Shown piece after piece: positions 37,565 through 49,825 of a stretch of 64,000 nt of DNA (positions within the stretch are counted from its first letter, which is position 1; each line of letters begins with the position of its first letter). The notes beneath the pieces were generated by a model. The model was not told the DNA's origin and made no database searches. It saw nothing but the letters and a program-made list of their open reading frames with translations. A program made the translations under genes and the position numbers. The DNA is taken from positions 435,150-499,149 of the forward strand of contig CAJJDP010000009.1 in assembly GCA_905182995.1 (NCBI GenBank), given 5' to 3'. The stretch comes from Paramecium octaurelia. Taxonomy: Eukaryota; Ciliophora; Oligohymenophorea; Peniculida; Parameciidae.

Positions 37565-40500
37565 TCAATGCATTCTGTCTCCCATAAGTTTAGTTACCAT
37601 TTTTTATATAATCTAACAATCTATTGGTCGTTAGTTGTTTTAAGATTACATTTAATAAAAGGATGGCTGATTTAAATATTAATTATCTTAATTAAAATGT
37701 CCTTGATTTTGATAAGCAGGACTTTGTGACGCACTTTATTGCTGATAGTCATATCTTCGCTAATTCTATTTCGCATAGCCCTCATATGATTACATCATTT
37801 ATTGATTTTAATGAAATTAATCGTATTAATTATTCTATCGGTTATTTGAATAACTTTATTAAGTTTGCAACTACTGCCTTGAATGTTTTTCTAATTTATA
37901 ATTACCTTTTTATATAGTTTAAGACTTTTTAAGGAAATAAGGGTATGCTTGCATGTGCATATCATTTTAATTATTATATTAATATTGACCCTAATATTGG
38001 AATTGTTGTAAATGGTTTGGATGATAGGGCATGTTGTAAGCATATTAGTTCTAAGCAGATTATTAGTAAAAATTATAGTCTTATTGCTGATTTTTAGATG
38101 TTCCTTAATAACCTTATTAACAAGGTTGATTTTGATAGTTAGGACTTTTCTTATATTAGGATGGTTGCAAATATTAATTTTATGAGTAACTTTAATATTA
38201 TGATTAGGTTTATTGATTTTAAGGATATGGTGATTAATCAAAGGAATAATCTTGTTCATCATAATTGTAATAATTTTGTTAAATTATTGGATTCGATTCA
38301 TTCTAATTTTAACTTTAACTTTAATTGCATTTAGCTCTTTTATTTTTGACTTGGTTTGTTTCTGTATTTCTATTTTAATATTAACCATCTCTTTAACCTC
38401 TTTTATCATAATTTCTTCTCTTTGCAGAAGATTATTTATTCAAATCGTATTTTTTATTTTCTGACTTGTCTGATTAATAATTTTACTTGTTTGTAGACAC
38501 TAGAGGACTTGATTTTTGAGCTTTAATAAGAACTATCTTATCCAAATGTCTATCATGAGGACTCTTTATTTTCTTATATCTTTCTGTTATTTCTTTAAAA
38601 ACTCCTTTACCTGGGACTAATCTTTTGATTATCGACATTACGATTTAGAATAAACTTGTAGACTCTAGACCTTCACTAAAGAATTTATTGTTAAGTTTCT
38701 TAATTGCTATCAATCTTGTTATGATATTTACTATATCTAAACATGGCCCTTTATATTTCTTTATCTCCTTATTGTTATTATTGACTTAGCATATTATCAC
38801 TGAACCCAAGTATTCTTTGTCAACTTATTTCACTTCTATTATTGTGGAATATTTATGTATTGTAATGTGTTTGATAATATTATATGTTGTTAAAACAAAT
38901 TCTTGTAAATTTTTTGATGGGTTAATGGGTGGTTAAGCCAAAAAGTCTTCTATTTAAATATCAAGATTTTCAAAATCTAAATATGATAACAATTTATCAA
39001 CCATCTTCTCTGTGTCACCCATATATTCAAGTTCTGGAAAAATATGCTATGGTTGATTCTCAACAAGTTTTGATTTATAAAATTACTCTAAATTTGTAAT
39101 TAAACTCTTTTTAGTTTGCTTTTCATCTAAAATAACACTGTCCGATTAACTTAAATCTGAGTTATTCTCTTCTTCATTTCCCTTATTAAGTAAAAAGTTT
39201 TCTTCATCGCTGCAATAATTTGCAGAAGATTTCTTTGAGGGAGATAGAACAAATAAATCTGAAAAATTTTGATTTTCAAAGTTCTATTATTAATTAAGAT
39301 TAAATAATCCACCATCACTAAAATCCTAGCTAAATCTATTTTCTTATATAAACTCTTGATTTATAAATTATTGGCTACCCTATATATGATTTGATTCTGT
39401 TTGATTTCCTTAACTTTATATTTGTTAATTATTCTTTGATTTATCAATATTCTCCTATTGTTGATTAACAATATCAGTGCAAATATTTTTATTAATTTCA
39501 AGACTTTATGGTTTTTCTACAGTATTATTTATATCTTATTCCCTAATTATTAAACAATCATTTTATTATTCGTAATCTTATTTTTCAAAATCAATTTCTT
39601 CAAATCTCTCAATTATTTCTCTATCTGATTTCTCTGTTGTTTTAGACCATTTTTCCATCAAAATTGGGGCTTTTTACTATAAAACCTTAAAAAATTCATC
39701 CTTATTTTTACACTATGAACATTAAGCCTTAAATACTGGCCACCAACTATCAAAAGAATACTAGTCTTCCAATAATTCATACACTCCTTCCAAAGTAGTA
39801 TATTTTTGTAATACTATATTTTCTTATTCATTTTCAGGTAACTAGTAATTTTGCATCGAATTTATATCTTAATTATTTTTTTAGTCTTAAATTTCCTTTT
39901 TGACATCAATTTTAACTTAGTTTTTTTCTTCTTTTTTTTTAATGTCTTCTTAAATTGATGACATATCTTAATTTTTTGATTATTCTTTTTATTTGGGGTA
40001 CTCTTCAGTTAAATTTTCAGAATCAATAGACTTTTTACTTATGATGTTGCATATTAAGTCATTAATTTAATCTTATTATTTCTAAATTTCTAAACCAGAA
40101 CTGCCTTATCCTTGTTGTTAGGAACATGCAGGATTAGATTAAAATAAATTTGTTTCTTAATTGAAATTTTCTTTTTTTTATTTTCCTTGTTATTATTTAG
40201 ATTGTTTTTTTTGAGTAGTTTTAGGAGGATGAGTATTTTTTTCTGCATATTATGTTTCATATTGAGCATCATTTAGAACTTACTTTTAATTATTTTCTCT
40301 AATACAATCTTCTATTTAAACTTTGAATTATTCAATAAATTAATCTTATTAAATGATTTTTTCATTTTTTCCTTAACATCTCTTATTCATATCAGATTTA
40401 TAATGTTCTTAAGATCGTGGATTTTTATACTACCCACTTTAAACTTAGAGGTTCAATTCATATAAATTCATAATCTTTTTTAACAATACTCCTATGAATT

Positions 40501-40999
40501 ATTAATCATTTATTAGATATTGTTGAAAAATGATTTGAACTAGATCAACATAAAGCTATTCGATAAACCATTATGAACAAGAACTATCCTGAAATGTTTA
40601 AAAAATCTACTTATTTTCAGTAGAATTTTAAGCGAATACTTATAATAATCTTAAAATTTGTGATTTATTTGAATTAAATAGGACATTAGCTAAAGTCCTT
40701 AGTTTATCAAATAAGATTGTTTTTGATTCTTCTTTAAACTCTGCTGATTGTAATTGTTATTTATAATACTCTAAGATGGCAACGACATCAAATTAGTGTG
40801 GTCTTATTATACTGTAAGTTCTGCAATCTAGTATGGATTTGCTGTCAATCAAAAAAATCATTTTTCATGATCACTTAAATTAAATGATTATTTGATTTAA
40901 AAAATCATTGAATTGATTATGATAATAGACTTCGAAATTAAAGTAGGATTAAACTTTCAAAACCAAATCTAAATACAATTCAAGAGTGTATTATAACAT
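37565..40999 (-). CDS. Prion-like Gln/Asn/Tyr-rich protein
   Basis: 1133 aa with a single 33-nt intron (40842-40874) and one uninterrupted frame otherwise. The N-terminal 170 residues are an ordered helical region (QLQSAEFKEESKTILFDKL, RLLQVFAQNS). The middle is charged and Gln-rich with a small conserved-looking patch (SFDSWWPVFKAQCSQCKNK). A second ordered helical region (about residues 680-820) includes LVPGKGVFKEITERYKKIK. The last 300 residues are low complexity in Gln, Asn, Tyr and Ser. Such compositions mark RNA-granule proteins in other eukaryotes; function here is unknown. On the plus strand the region gives T-rich false frames. Confidence 0.6.
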
Positions 41000-41032
41000 C
41001 TGAGGTAAAATATTATATAAATTGATATTTTG

Positions 41033-44000
41033 TCATTATAATCTTGGTAATTTGATTTTAGATCTGCATTTAATCTCTGCAAACTTCAATGAGCGTTCAT
41101 CGGTGATATCATAATTAGCCAATGCAGCAGCCAACTTGTACGCAGCATTACATTCAGCCTTGGATATAAATATAAGAATTTACTTCAGATAAGAAAACTT
41201 CAGGATCGGAATTAAAGAGTACTTTGCTTTTTAGGTTTTATCGATACAACTTCTCAAATAATTAAGGATCCACTTTTTTATTCTTTTTGGATGTGCCAGC
41301 TTTGGCCAACGATGGAACTTGGATAGATTTAATCTATGGAGTAGAAATACTGACTTTGATTCCATGTTTTAAATTTTCTTATAAATCTTATTACTATTGT
41401 TTCAATTCTTTAACAATTTCACCTTGATTTGTAATACTATCAAAATTGATTTATTGATTTCCTCCTTACGTAATTTGATGTTGATCTTTTTATTGAACTT
41501 TGTGTTTTTAGAGAACTTATTCTGGTTTTAATTTTTGATTGAATTGTAAAGAAGCCTATTGTTGATGGTTATTGTTTCCCTCATCTTCCTTCAGTATTGG
41601 TTTATGATTGGAATCAAATTACTTGGCATCATCAGTCGAATAGTTTTGCACTTTAAAATGTCGATTATGAATTCCCTATTTAACTTATTTCTCATGTACT
41701 TCCTTCTCTTTAATTTTGACTTAATCAAACAAGGTTTTAATTTTTTATTCATATTTTTCATAGTATTCTTTGAATCCAATTTCTAATTTCCATTCTGGAT
41801 TGCTCTTAATTGTAGTCAATTTGGATTGATCTATTTTTTCTAAGTAATAAAATGGGTTGAATTCTTCCTGGGGAGATTTGGTTAAGCCAAGAGGATCAGA
41901 AATCTTATCTTCTAAGACCTATATTTATGGCAATTACCCATTCTGTTCTTCTGATAATAATTATTGTATTAATTGAGTGTATTTGAGATCCACTCTCTCA
42001 TTTAAATCAGTATTATAAATTTCTTCAGTGCCGCTTCTTTTTAAAGCAATGGGTCTTGGTTCTTTGCGATCATAATTTTGTTGAAATGAATCAATAAATT
42101 TACCAGTTTCAGCATCCCATAATTTGACTTTCTTATCAAAAGCAGTGGTGATAAGAAAGTTTTCTTTTTCCACATACTCTAAAGACTTAATTACTTCATA
42201 ATGTGCTCTAGTAATCCATTTCATTTTAACCTCTTTTTAAGGTACTTTGGGTAATGCTAACATTTGTCTTGCATTTTAAGTGGATCCAGTTTTAATTCCC
42301 TTCATTCTTTTGGTAGCAGCATCTTCCTTATCTTTTTCATTGACAACATTAATCAAGAAATCTACTAGCCAATCAACTTCAAAACATTTAATGAATCCCT
42401 TATCATCACTAAGAAAGAGAACCTTTTTTTCTTGACTGAACACTGCATTGGAGATTCCTAATAATTGACTAGGAATTTCAGGATCTATATTGGTAAAGGT
42501 ATAAACTTTGACAAATCTATGCAATACAGGAGGCATGGACATAATTGAAACTCTCCCTTAACTATTGGTAACAAACAGAAAAGGAATTCCTTTGATTAAA
42601 TTGATAGACGTAATTTCTTCGCCTTATTTGAATTCATTAGCTACGCCATGCAATTTGTTTGTATCAGTTTCGTAAAATCTAATCTAACCAGAATTAGTGC
42701 CTGCTAATAAATGTTTCATAGCAGGGTCATAACTCAAATATGTTAATTAACCATCTTAGATTATAAAAGTACGCAACAACTCACTTTCTCCGAATTCATT
42801 ATCTAAAGTCATAAACACATTATTGTCCATTGATCCTGTAAAGAATGCTCCAATGTCTGACGCGTGAACTATCGCAACAACTTCACCAGAGTGTTTAGGT
42901 AGATTCTTGATCTTCGCTCCATTAATTACATTGAATAATGCAACTGTTCCACTACTGTCTCCTATTATAAATCGTTTATCTAGATTATCCAATTTAAAAG
43001 CTGTAATTTCTGTTGTCGTAATATCACTATATATTTTCTTAACATCTCCAGTTAAAGCATTCCAAATTTTGATTTTAGTTCCTGCAGGTGTAAAAAATGC
43101 CATTTGATTTTCGATGAACTTACAACAAACTGCAACGTAATCATCTACTGAATTAGGATTATAATTCTTATCATATTCATAAGAATAAATCGATCTGCCT
43201 CCAAAGATCAGCTTTAATGGTTTAGGTATGTAGCATAAACTGGATGGATTAAATTTGTGCTTTTCATCTTAGGTCTCCACACTAAATTACTAAACACAAT
43301 TAAATTTCTTTGTATCCCAAACCTTCACACTACCCTCTTAATCCAAAGACACTATCTAGGATGTCCCTTCAATAACCACAACTCCAATCACTGGACTACT
43401 GTGTCCTTATATTTTAAAAATCAAGCTTTCTATGTATGGATTCCAAACGCATAAATTATGGTCAAATCCTGCAGAAAATAACAAGATCAAACTCTCATTA
43501 AAAGCTAATGATACTATTCCTCTTGTGTGTTCCTTATATGTTCTCTCTCTCTTATTATAGAGAGTATTCCACAAAATCAAATTACCATCCAAACTAGCTG
43601 AAGCCATAAATTATAACTTTGGCATCGCAATCATGTCCATTACTACATCAGTATGACCACCTTCACTTTACAATTATGTTTCTGTATCAGTTTTTAAGTT
43701 CCAGATATTAATTTATCCTTCTTTTTGACCACAATACAAAATTTCATTAATTCCATCCCAAGTCATACTATAAATGTCATTATTGAAATGGTGTTCAATC
43801 ATCTCCTCATCGTTATCAGGCTAGTTGGCTAATACGAAGCCAGAAGATTGATATCTCCATCCTCTTACATATCCATCATGAGTGGATGTCAACAGCACTT
43901 GGTACTTGGGATCATCGATGTAGAGCATGGTCAAGATCTTTGTCTTCTTCTCTATGGTGTCTTCTTTCTTCACTATGATAAACTAGTTTATAATGAGATT

Positions 44001-44655
44001 TAGATACATTTTGTTTATCCTTATCCTTTTTTGCTTGAGTAGTCACAACCTTATCACTGATGGGAACAATTTTTAAAGGTTTCAATCCAAACCCTCCGTC
44101 GGGTGTCATAAATTAGATTTCATCACTTCCCTCTTCAAAGAATGCTATTTTATCAATCTCCTTGATGTAAATTACTCGAGTGATGATTTGAGTGAATTTC
44201 TTGAATGGTTTCATATTAGATTTAGTATAGAGTTTGATCTCATCTTATTTAGACTTAATATTATTTAATACAGTTGCTTTTTCAATAATATAGTTTGTGA
44301 ATTCCTCCCATTCCAATTTCCCATTGCCATTCAAATCGATCTCCTCAAACAGATTCACCAGTTATCTAATTACAATACATCAATACCTAATCAATTTTAT
44401 ATCTCTGTTGGAGATTTCTAATTGCCAACTCAACAAATGCTCTTTCACAACCAAAATGAATTCAGTCACTTCCATAGATCCTTGTCTCATTAGAAACTCA
44501 GTTCTCAACACATTAATTGTGAATGGGTCAAAATTAAGAGTAAGATCAGCTAACAATGTTTCATCAGTATGTAAAATCTATTTGTACGTTGAACGAGGCG
44601 AATAGATGGGCACAGTGTGATCTAGTTTCGAAAGCTTTTTTATTTACGTTGTCAT
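41033..44655 (-). CDS. EF-hand plus WD40-repeat protein, WDR49/CFAP337-like
   Basis: 1180 aa with three introns (21 nt near 44360, 34 nt near 43965, 25 nt near 41175), giving an exact frame. An EF-hand loop (DLNGNGKLEWEEF) lies near residue 105. At least eight WD40 blades follow (VKLWDAETGKFIDSF, IKIWNALTGDVKKIYSD, LILWNTLYNKRERTYKEH and HNLCVWNPYIESL). The C-terminal 300 residues are Gln/Lys-rich. This order resembles WDR49/WDR64 proteins, called CFAP337 in cilia, which are microtubule-associated parts of the axoneme. Its start shares ATGA with the stop of the neighbouring EF-hand gene. Six clear WD signatures can be seen, others are weak. Confidence 0.72.
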
Positions 44656-45487
44656 AAGAATATTAATTATATAAATTAATTATAATTTAATTCCAAATTC
44701 TCATTCTCAATTTTCAACAACACTCCCAAAATATTGCTAAGAATATCATAATTCAATACTTCACATCATTCACATTGAGTTTGCTAATATCAATGCAATT
44801 TTTAGAAATCACCCCATCCTTATCATTATCTAAACAGTCAAATATTTGCTAATAATATTTCTCCTATTTCATCTATAAGGATTGTTGATTCTGCCTTTGT
44901 AAAACTCTTGTGTTGGGTCTAAACGTACAGTTTTCATCCAAAACATCCAACTTATCTATGTGCTTTTATCTGCTTTTATTCCTCTCCATTTACTTTATCT
45001 TGCCTTTCAAGTATAGATTCTCAAATCTATTCTTCTCTCTGAAAGTTTGGCAATTATCGGCAATTTGCTTGAAGGGTTGCTAATTTATGAACTGATTTCT
45101 CTAGAATTATTATAGATTTTCTTTTTGCACTGAATGCAAATTATTTTGTGAATGAGATTTCTCAAATTTAATTTTGTTTTCAACTAAAAACTCACTTAAT
45201 TAATATGAAGATTTGAATGGGATAATCTTCCCTCTTACATTAAAATACTTTTCATAACATTAAGCTATATTACTATATTGAGGCAACACTGATGCTGACT
45301 AAATAAATCTTATCAGATTCTCAGTAACTAAGTGTAGATTTGTTAAATTTAAACCGAATTGTGTGCAAAACTAAACCCCTAACTATTGGGGAGTGAACAT
45401 GGTATTGATTTAGAATTCTTCCATCTTATCCAAGATCAATATCGATAACATTTAATTGGAATTTTGAAGGCTGCTCAACGAAATCAT
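44652..45487 (-). CDS. Small EF-hand protein with basic middle region
   Basis: 270 aa with one 23-nt intron near 44740. The N-terminal 150 residues are helical and Gln-rich. KQMERNKSRQKHIDKLDVLDENCTF-like sequence leads to an EF-hand loop DNDKDGVISKNCI near residue 225, with a degenerate second hand (LELNYNQFIQLI) at the C-terminus. The first EF-hand has Asp at positions 1, 3 and 5, so Ca2+ binding is plausible. The ATG at 45485-45487 is preferred over the one at 45449-45451. It lies directly before the large EF-hand/WD40 gene. Confidence 0.6.
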
Positions 45488-45641
45488 TTCGAAGTCCTTT
45501 ATAAATTTCAATTGAATTATTAATAATTACTATAATATCATTTAAGAATGTTGTATATGTAGCATTGCATTAAGATTATGTAATTTATGTTAGCCTGATC
45601 TCTATATAAAATGTTATTAATTTTTCAAAATTTATTATAAA
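45488..45641. promoter_or_regulatory. Short divergent promoter region
   Basis: 154 bp between the starts of the small EF-hand gene and the LRR gene. AT-rich; no specific motif identified. Confidence 0.4.
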
Positions 45642-47473
45642 ATGAGAAGAACGACATAAACAAAATAATTAAGCTTGTTTGACTCAATCTTATCAGGGTA
45701 AGCCTAAAAAGAAGAGGAAGAGAAGCAGATGAAATATAGTGTGAAGAATCAAAATGACTAAGGTATTTAAAACACGAAGTCATTGCATAATTTAGTAATT
45801 TATAATAAAAATCTTAGAATGATATCTTTTATTCAAACATCATGGATTATAAAGATTTCAAATAGTCTTTGAGATACAATAACAAAAATTTGAAGAAAAT
45901 AGCTTTGGAAAATATTAAAAATCCTCATCCGAAAATAATGAAGAATTTAATCAAGTTCGATTTAAGTGGACTTGTAGAATTAAAGTTGGTCAGTATCGAT
46001 ATCACTGATTCTAGATTTGAAATATTTCTGAAAAAGGGAGGGTTATCAAATTGTTTTAAAAAACTAACAATCTTAACTTTAAATTGCTAATCAATGACTT
46101 CTAGTTCCTTGGAGTATTTATTTCAAGGAAATCAAATAATCAAGTATTTAGATTTGAGTCACACTAAAATTGATAACTAGGGTATTTATTACATCTCCAA
46201 ATTACAATGGCCCTATTTGGATACCTTCATTATATAATGGTGTAATAAAGTAAATAGCTTGAATGAGTTGGGATAAAATGCAGAGAACTTTCCCAATCTT
46301 AAAATCCTTGACAGCAGATTCGTATATGCAAATAATGAGGCATACAGCAAAATTATAAATTCTTAACTTAGTATAACATTAAACAATTTGCGTCTATTTG
46401 GAACTGATGTGGATTTGGAGAAGATTTAATGGAAATAGACTTTTCTATTGAATTTGTTTATGGAGAAGATGAGGGGATTAAATACATAAGAATTTATAAT
46501 TCAAAACATTCCAACTTGCGATAGGACAACTAATGATTATAAGCAGATGAGAGTGATGACAAGTAAATAAAAGAAATAATATTTTAGAGATCTACAAGGA
46601 TAAAGATTAATTAATGTCAATTAATCTATCTTGGAAGATTGATCCTTCCACTGTGTAATTACAGTTTATCGAGACTGTGGAGAGTAAAGATTAACAGTTT
46701 AGTAATTTTGGTAAATTGTTTGAGTTTTTGTCTAAGGAATGGTAGTTGAGAAAGTCGTTAAGAAAAATGATTTTACATTTTGATAAAATCTAATGTGATG
46801 AGTGTAATCTCGACATTCTATTGAAAACAATAGTTGATTTTAAGGAAATGAAACAACTCTAATTGATTTTATAAAGTCAAATGCTGTTGAAACCTGTTAG
46901 CTATTATTTTGTATTTAATTAAATAAGTGAATTACCAAAATTAATTAAATTACAAGTATATTTTATTATCAATTTCAGCTAGATTTTTAAAATGATAAAT
47001 TGGTGATAAATGATATTTTGTTGAATAAAATATATAGATCTCTGTAATAGTTAACAAACTTGAACGTTTTGGAACTGAATATAAGAAACAATAAAATAGT
47101 AAATGTTTTGGATTTGTATACTTTTAATTATCAAATCACAACTTCGATTTTCAATCCTGTGTTAAACCATATTACTTTATTGGAGACTACTGAAGATAAT
47201 TTAAATTATCTTTTTTCAGATGCTGTCTCTCTATTATATAGTAATCCATTTAAAATTATAAACATCAATAATTTCTAAAATTTTATCTTATAAGAAGATC
47301 AAAATAATACTAAGGAAAGATTTTTCGAAAAAATAACGAGAGAATATTAAAAATAAAAACGAAAATTATTGTATAGTGCAGTGATTGCTGACTCTAAAAG
47401 ATTGAATTATAATGTGAGATTTAGAAAGGAAGTGATTAATGAAATTTTTTAATATATAATTATTTCTAAATGA
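45642..47473 (+). CDS. Leucine-rich-repeat protein
   Basis: 587 aa; introns of 23, 22 and 23 nt (near 45796, 46616 and 46959) give an exact frame. A basic N-terminus (MRRTTQTKQLSLFDS) is followed by irregular leucine-rich repeats (LIKFDLSGLVELKLVSIDI, IKYLDLSHTKIDNQGIYYI, LNNLRLFGTDVDLEKI; later LTNLNVLELNIRNNKIVNVL). The C-terminus is basic and helical. Repeats are of the cysteine-free, ciliate type and too irregular to count with certainty. Partner and location unknown. Its TGA overlaps the kinase ATG downstream. Confidence 0.65.
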
Positions 47474-49639
47474 ACGATCTTGATTCTGGAGATGTTGCAA
47501 ATAAATTTAGTGACTTCTATGAATTCGAAGAATTTCTGGGCTCAGGGGGATTTGGTAAGGTAGTGTAGGCAAAGAACATCAAAGGAGAAAGCGTAGCTGT
47601 CAAACTAGTACCCAAGAGAGAATGTAGAAGAAGCTATTCGGAAATACTAGCAGAAGCAAGCATTTTGAGTCAGATGAAGCACCCAAATATAGTGTAATTT
47701 AAGAGAGTACATGAAACAGATACAAGATTATTGATCGAAATGGCTTTGGTGAAGTACGGACAATTGAAAAGATTATTTACAGACAAAATTGAATTGAGTT
47801 ACGAATAGAAAAGACAATTTATGCAAACCTTGTTCAAGACAGTTGCATTCATCCACGAAAGAGGAGTAGTCCATCGAGACATTAAACCTGAGGTGAGGAT
47901 TGTATGTATACTAGAGAACCTTTTACTTGAAGACCCTAACGATATGACCACTTTGAAAATAGTAGATTTTGGATTGTCGACTCGATCTCAGCTTCTCATC
48001 AGTGGCCAATGTGGCACTCTCATCTACATGGCTCCAGAATTCTTCACTAGCAAGCATTACTCTAAAGTAAAAATATTAATCGATAGACTAGCCAGTTGAT
48101 ATTTGGAGTTGTGGAATCATATTGTACATGGTTTGCACCGGTGGGAAACATCCATTGTATGTCTAAGGATAAACAGCTGAGGAATATAGAGAAAAATTGT
48201 ATGATCATATACAAAATCCACAATGGAATTTCCCTGATGGTTTTGATTAATTGGCCAGGAACCTTTTCTTGAAATGTGTTGCTGAGGACCCCATGCATAG
48301 ATATAATGCACATCAAATCTTACATCACCCATGGATCACTGGAAAGGTCAATGATCCCATTCCACTCTCCTTGCCTGAGATGTATAAGTCCTTTTCAATG
48401 AGAGAACGTGTAACAAGAATCATTAAGGCTTTGATGGTAATTAGGATGATGTCAAAGGATTATTGGAGATGTGTCAATACTAAAAAGATTGATTCATCTT
48501 ATTTAGAACAAGTAATTAATTTCTTTTCTATTACTTTAGTGTAACAAAATTTCATAGGTCCATTAATAGTAACAATAATAATAAAGTTTACTAGATAAGT
48601 CATATGTTAAGGAAATGATGGCAGAGCATGCATAAATTAAATCAAGACAACATAATCACAACCACAGAGTTGAAACTCCAAAATATTAAAGTATTTTAAA
48701 AAGATTGATTGATCCATCTCGAAATTAGCATGACTCATACCTAGACTAACCTAATAATAGCTAAATTGCAGATGAAAATATACTCAATTAATACAATTCC
48801 AATAACAACCATCAGTAAACCGAAGGCTCTTAGCGTTCTGCTTCTTAATAAAGTATTTAGGATGCATAGGAGTGTGCTGAATCAAATAGTGGCAAGCTTA
48901 TTATCATCAAAAGGAGCAATCAAAATAAGAAGAAAACCAAAAAGATTGTTTAATTTATTAATACAAAAAAATAAAACAACAGTTCAGTTGACTTACAATA
49001 GAGATCCAGATCCACAACAGCCAATAATCCAAAACAACTCATGAATACTCTTGTAGAGAACAAACAATTTGAATCTCCTAAGAAAATTTAATTGGCTTCT
49101 CTCACTTAATTTTAGTAATAACAACAATCTCAACCACATCTCATCTAGCCTTAGTAATCCATACCATTTCTGAATACTGCCTCATAATTGAATGTGTTAA
49201 AACCACTTCCATCTAACTAGTCCCCTGTTCACAGACTTAGTAGTCACAATGGTGGCACTACTCCCAGCCTTCACAATATCTTGAATTAAAACATCGAACA
49301 ATAATAACAGCAGTAAAATCATTCCTAAGCCTATGGTTATATTAGAAAAACTAGTGTTATATCTTAAGATCCAAAGATTGTTGAACCTCCAAGTATTTAT
49401 TAATACAATATTTTGCTATTTTAGGAAAAAGGAGTAATACTTCTACTAGAAAACTAAGTGTCGTAGAATTAGATTGTCATGATTAATAAAAGTATGAATA
49501 GCAAGAAAGTAAATTTACGTATTTTAAACAAAATAGAAATTGTTCATAATTAATTTTTACCTAGAGGATGGTGCAAAACCTTACCATTTTAAAAGTTTCT
49601 GGCTCCCAAATAGATGTAAGTCCATCCTTAATTTATTGA
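47470..49639 (+). CDS. Serine/threonine protein kinase with long Gln/Asn-rich tail
   Basis: 686 aa. The catalytic domain covers about residues 17-275: glycine loop LGSGGFGKVV, VAIK-type VAVKLV, catalytic loop HRDIKPENLLL, DFGLS, CGTLIYMAPE, then DIWSCGIILYMV, LARNLFLKCVAEDPMHRYNA and HPWI. This is closest to CAMK-type kinases; no EF-hands follow, so it is not a classical CDPK. The tail of about 400 residues is rich in Gln, Asn and Ser. Introns are 47893-47916, 48067-48091, one of 28 nt near 48513 and one of 32 nt near 49391; together they give an exact frame to TGA 49637-49639. The HRDIKPEN motif is intact only after splicing the first. Confidence 0.85.
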
Positions 49640-49797
49640 ACTTAATGCCTTGAGGTAGCAGATTAAAATTCCATTACCAATTTAGCTACAAGTTCCAAAA
49701 AAGAAATGAAAGAAATTATAAATTAAATGATTTGAATAATCAATATTAATATTATTATTAATGTAACCAATTTCCTTTCTATTACAATTGTATCAAA

Positions 49798-49825
49798 ATA
49801 ATAGATAGATATATATATATATAAA
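49798..49825. repeat. Short AT microsatellite
   Basis: A run of ATAG units followed by about seven AT units lies between two convergent genes, immediately after the SAS-4 stop. Confidence 0.8.

Noticed and set aside
37663-38900. Plus-strand protein rich in Asn, Ile and Phe with two in-frame TGA codons
   Set aside because: Antisense of the Q/N/Y-rich minus-strand gene, which has no interruption.
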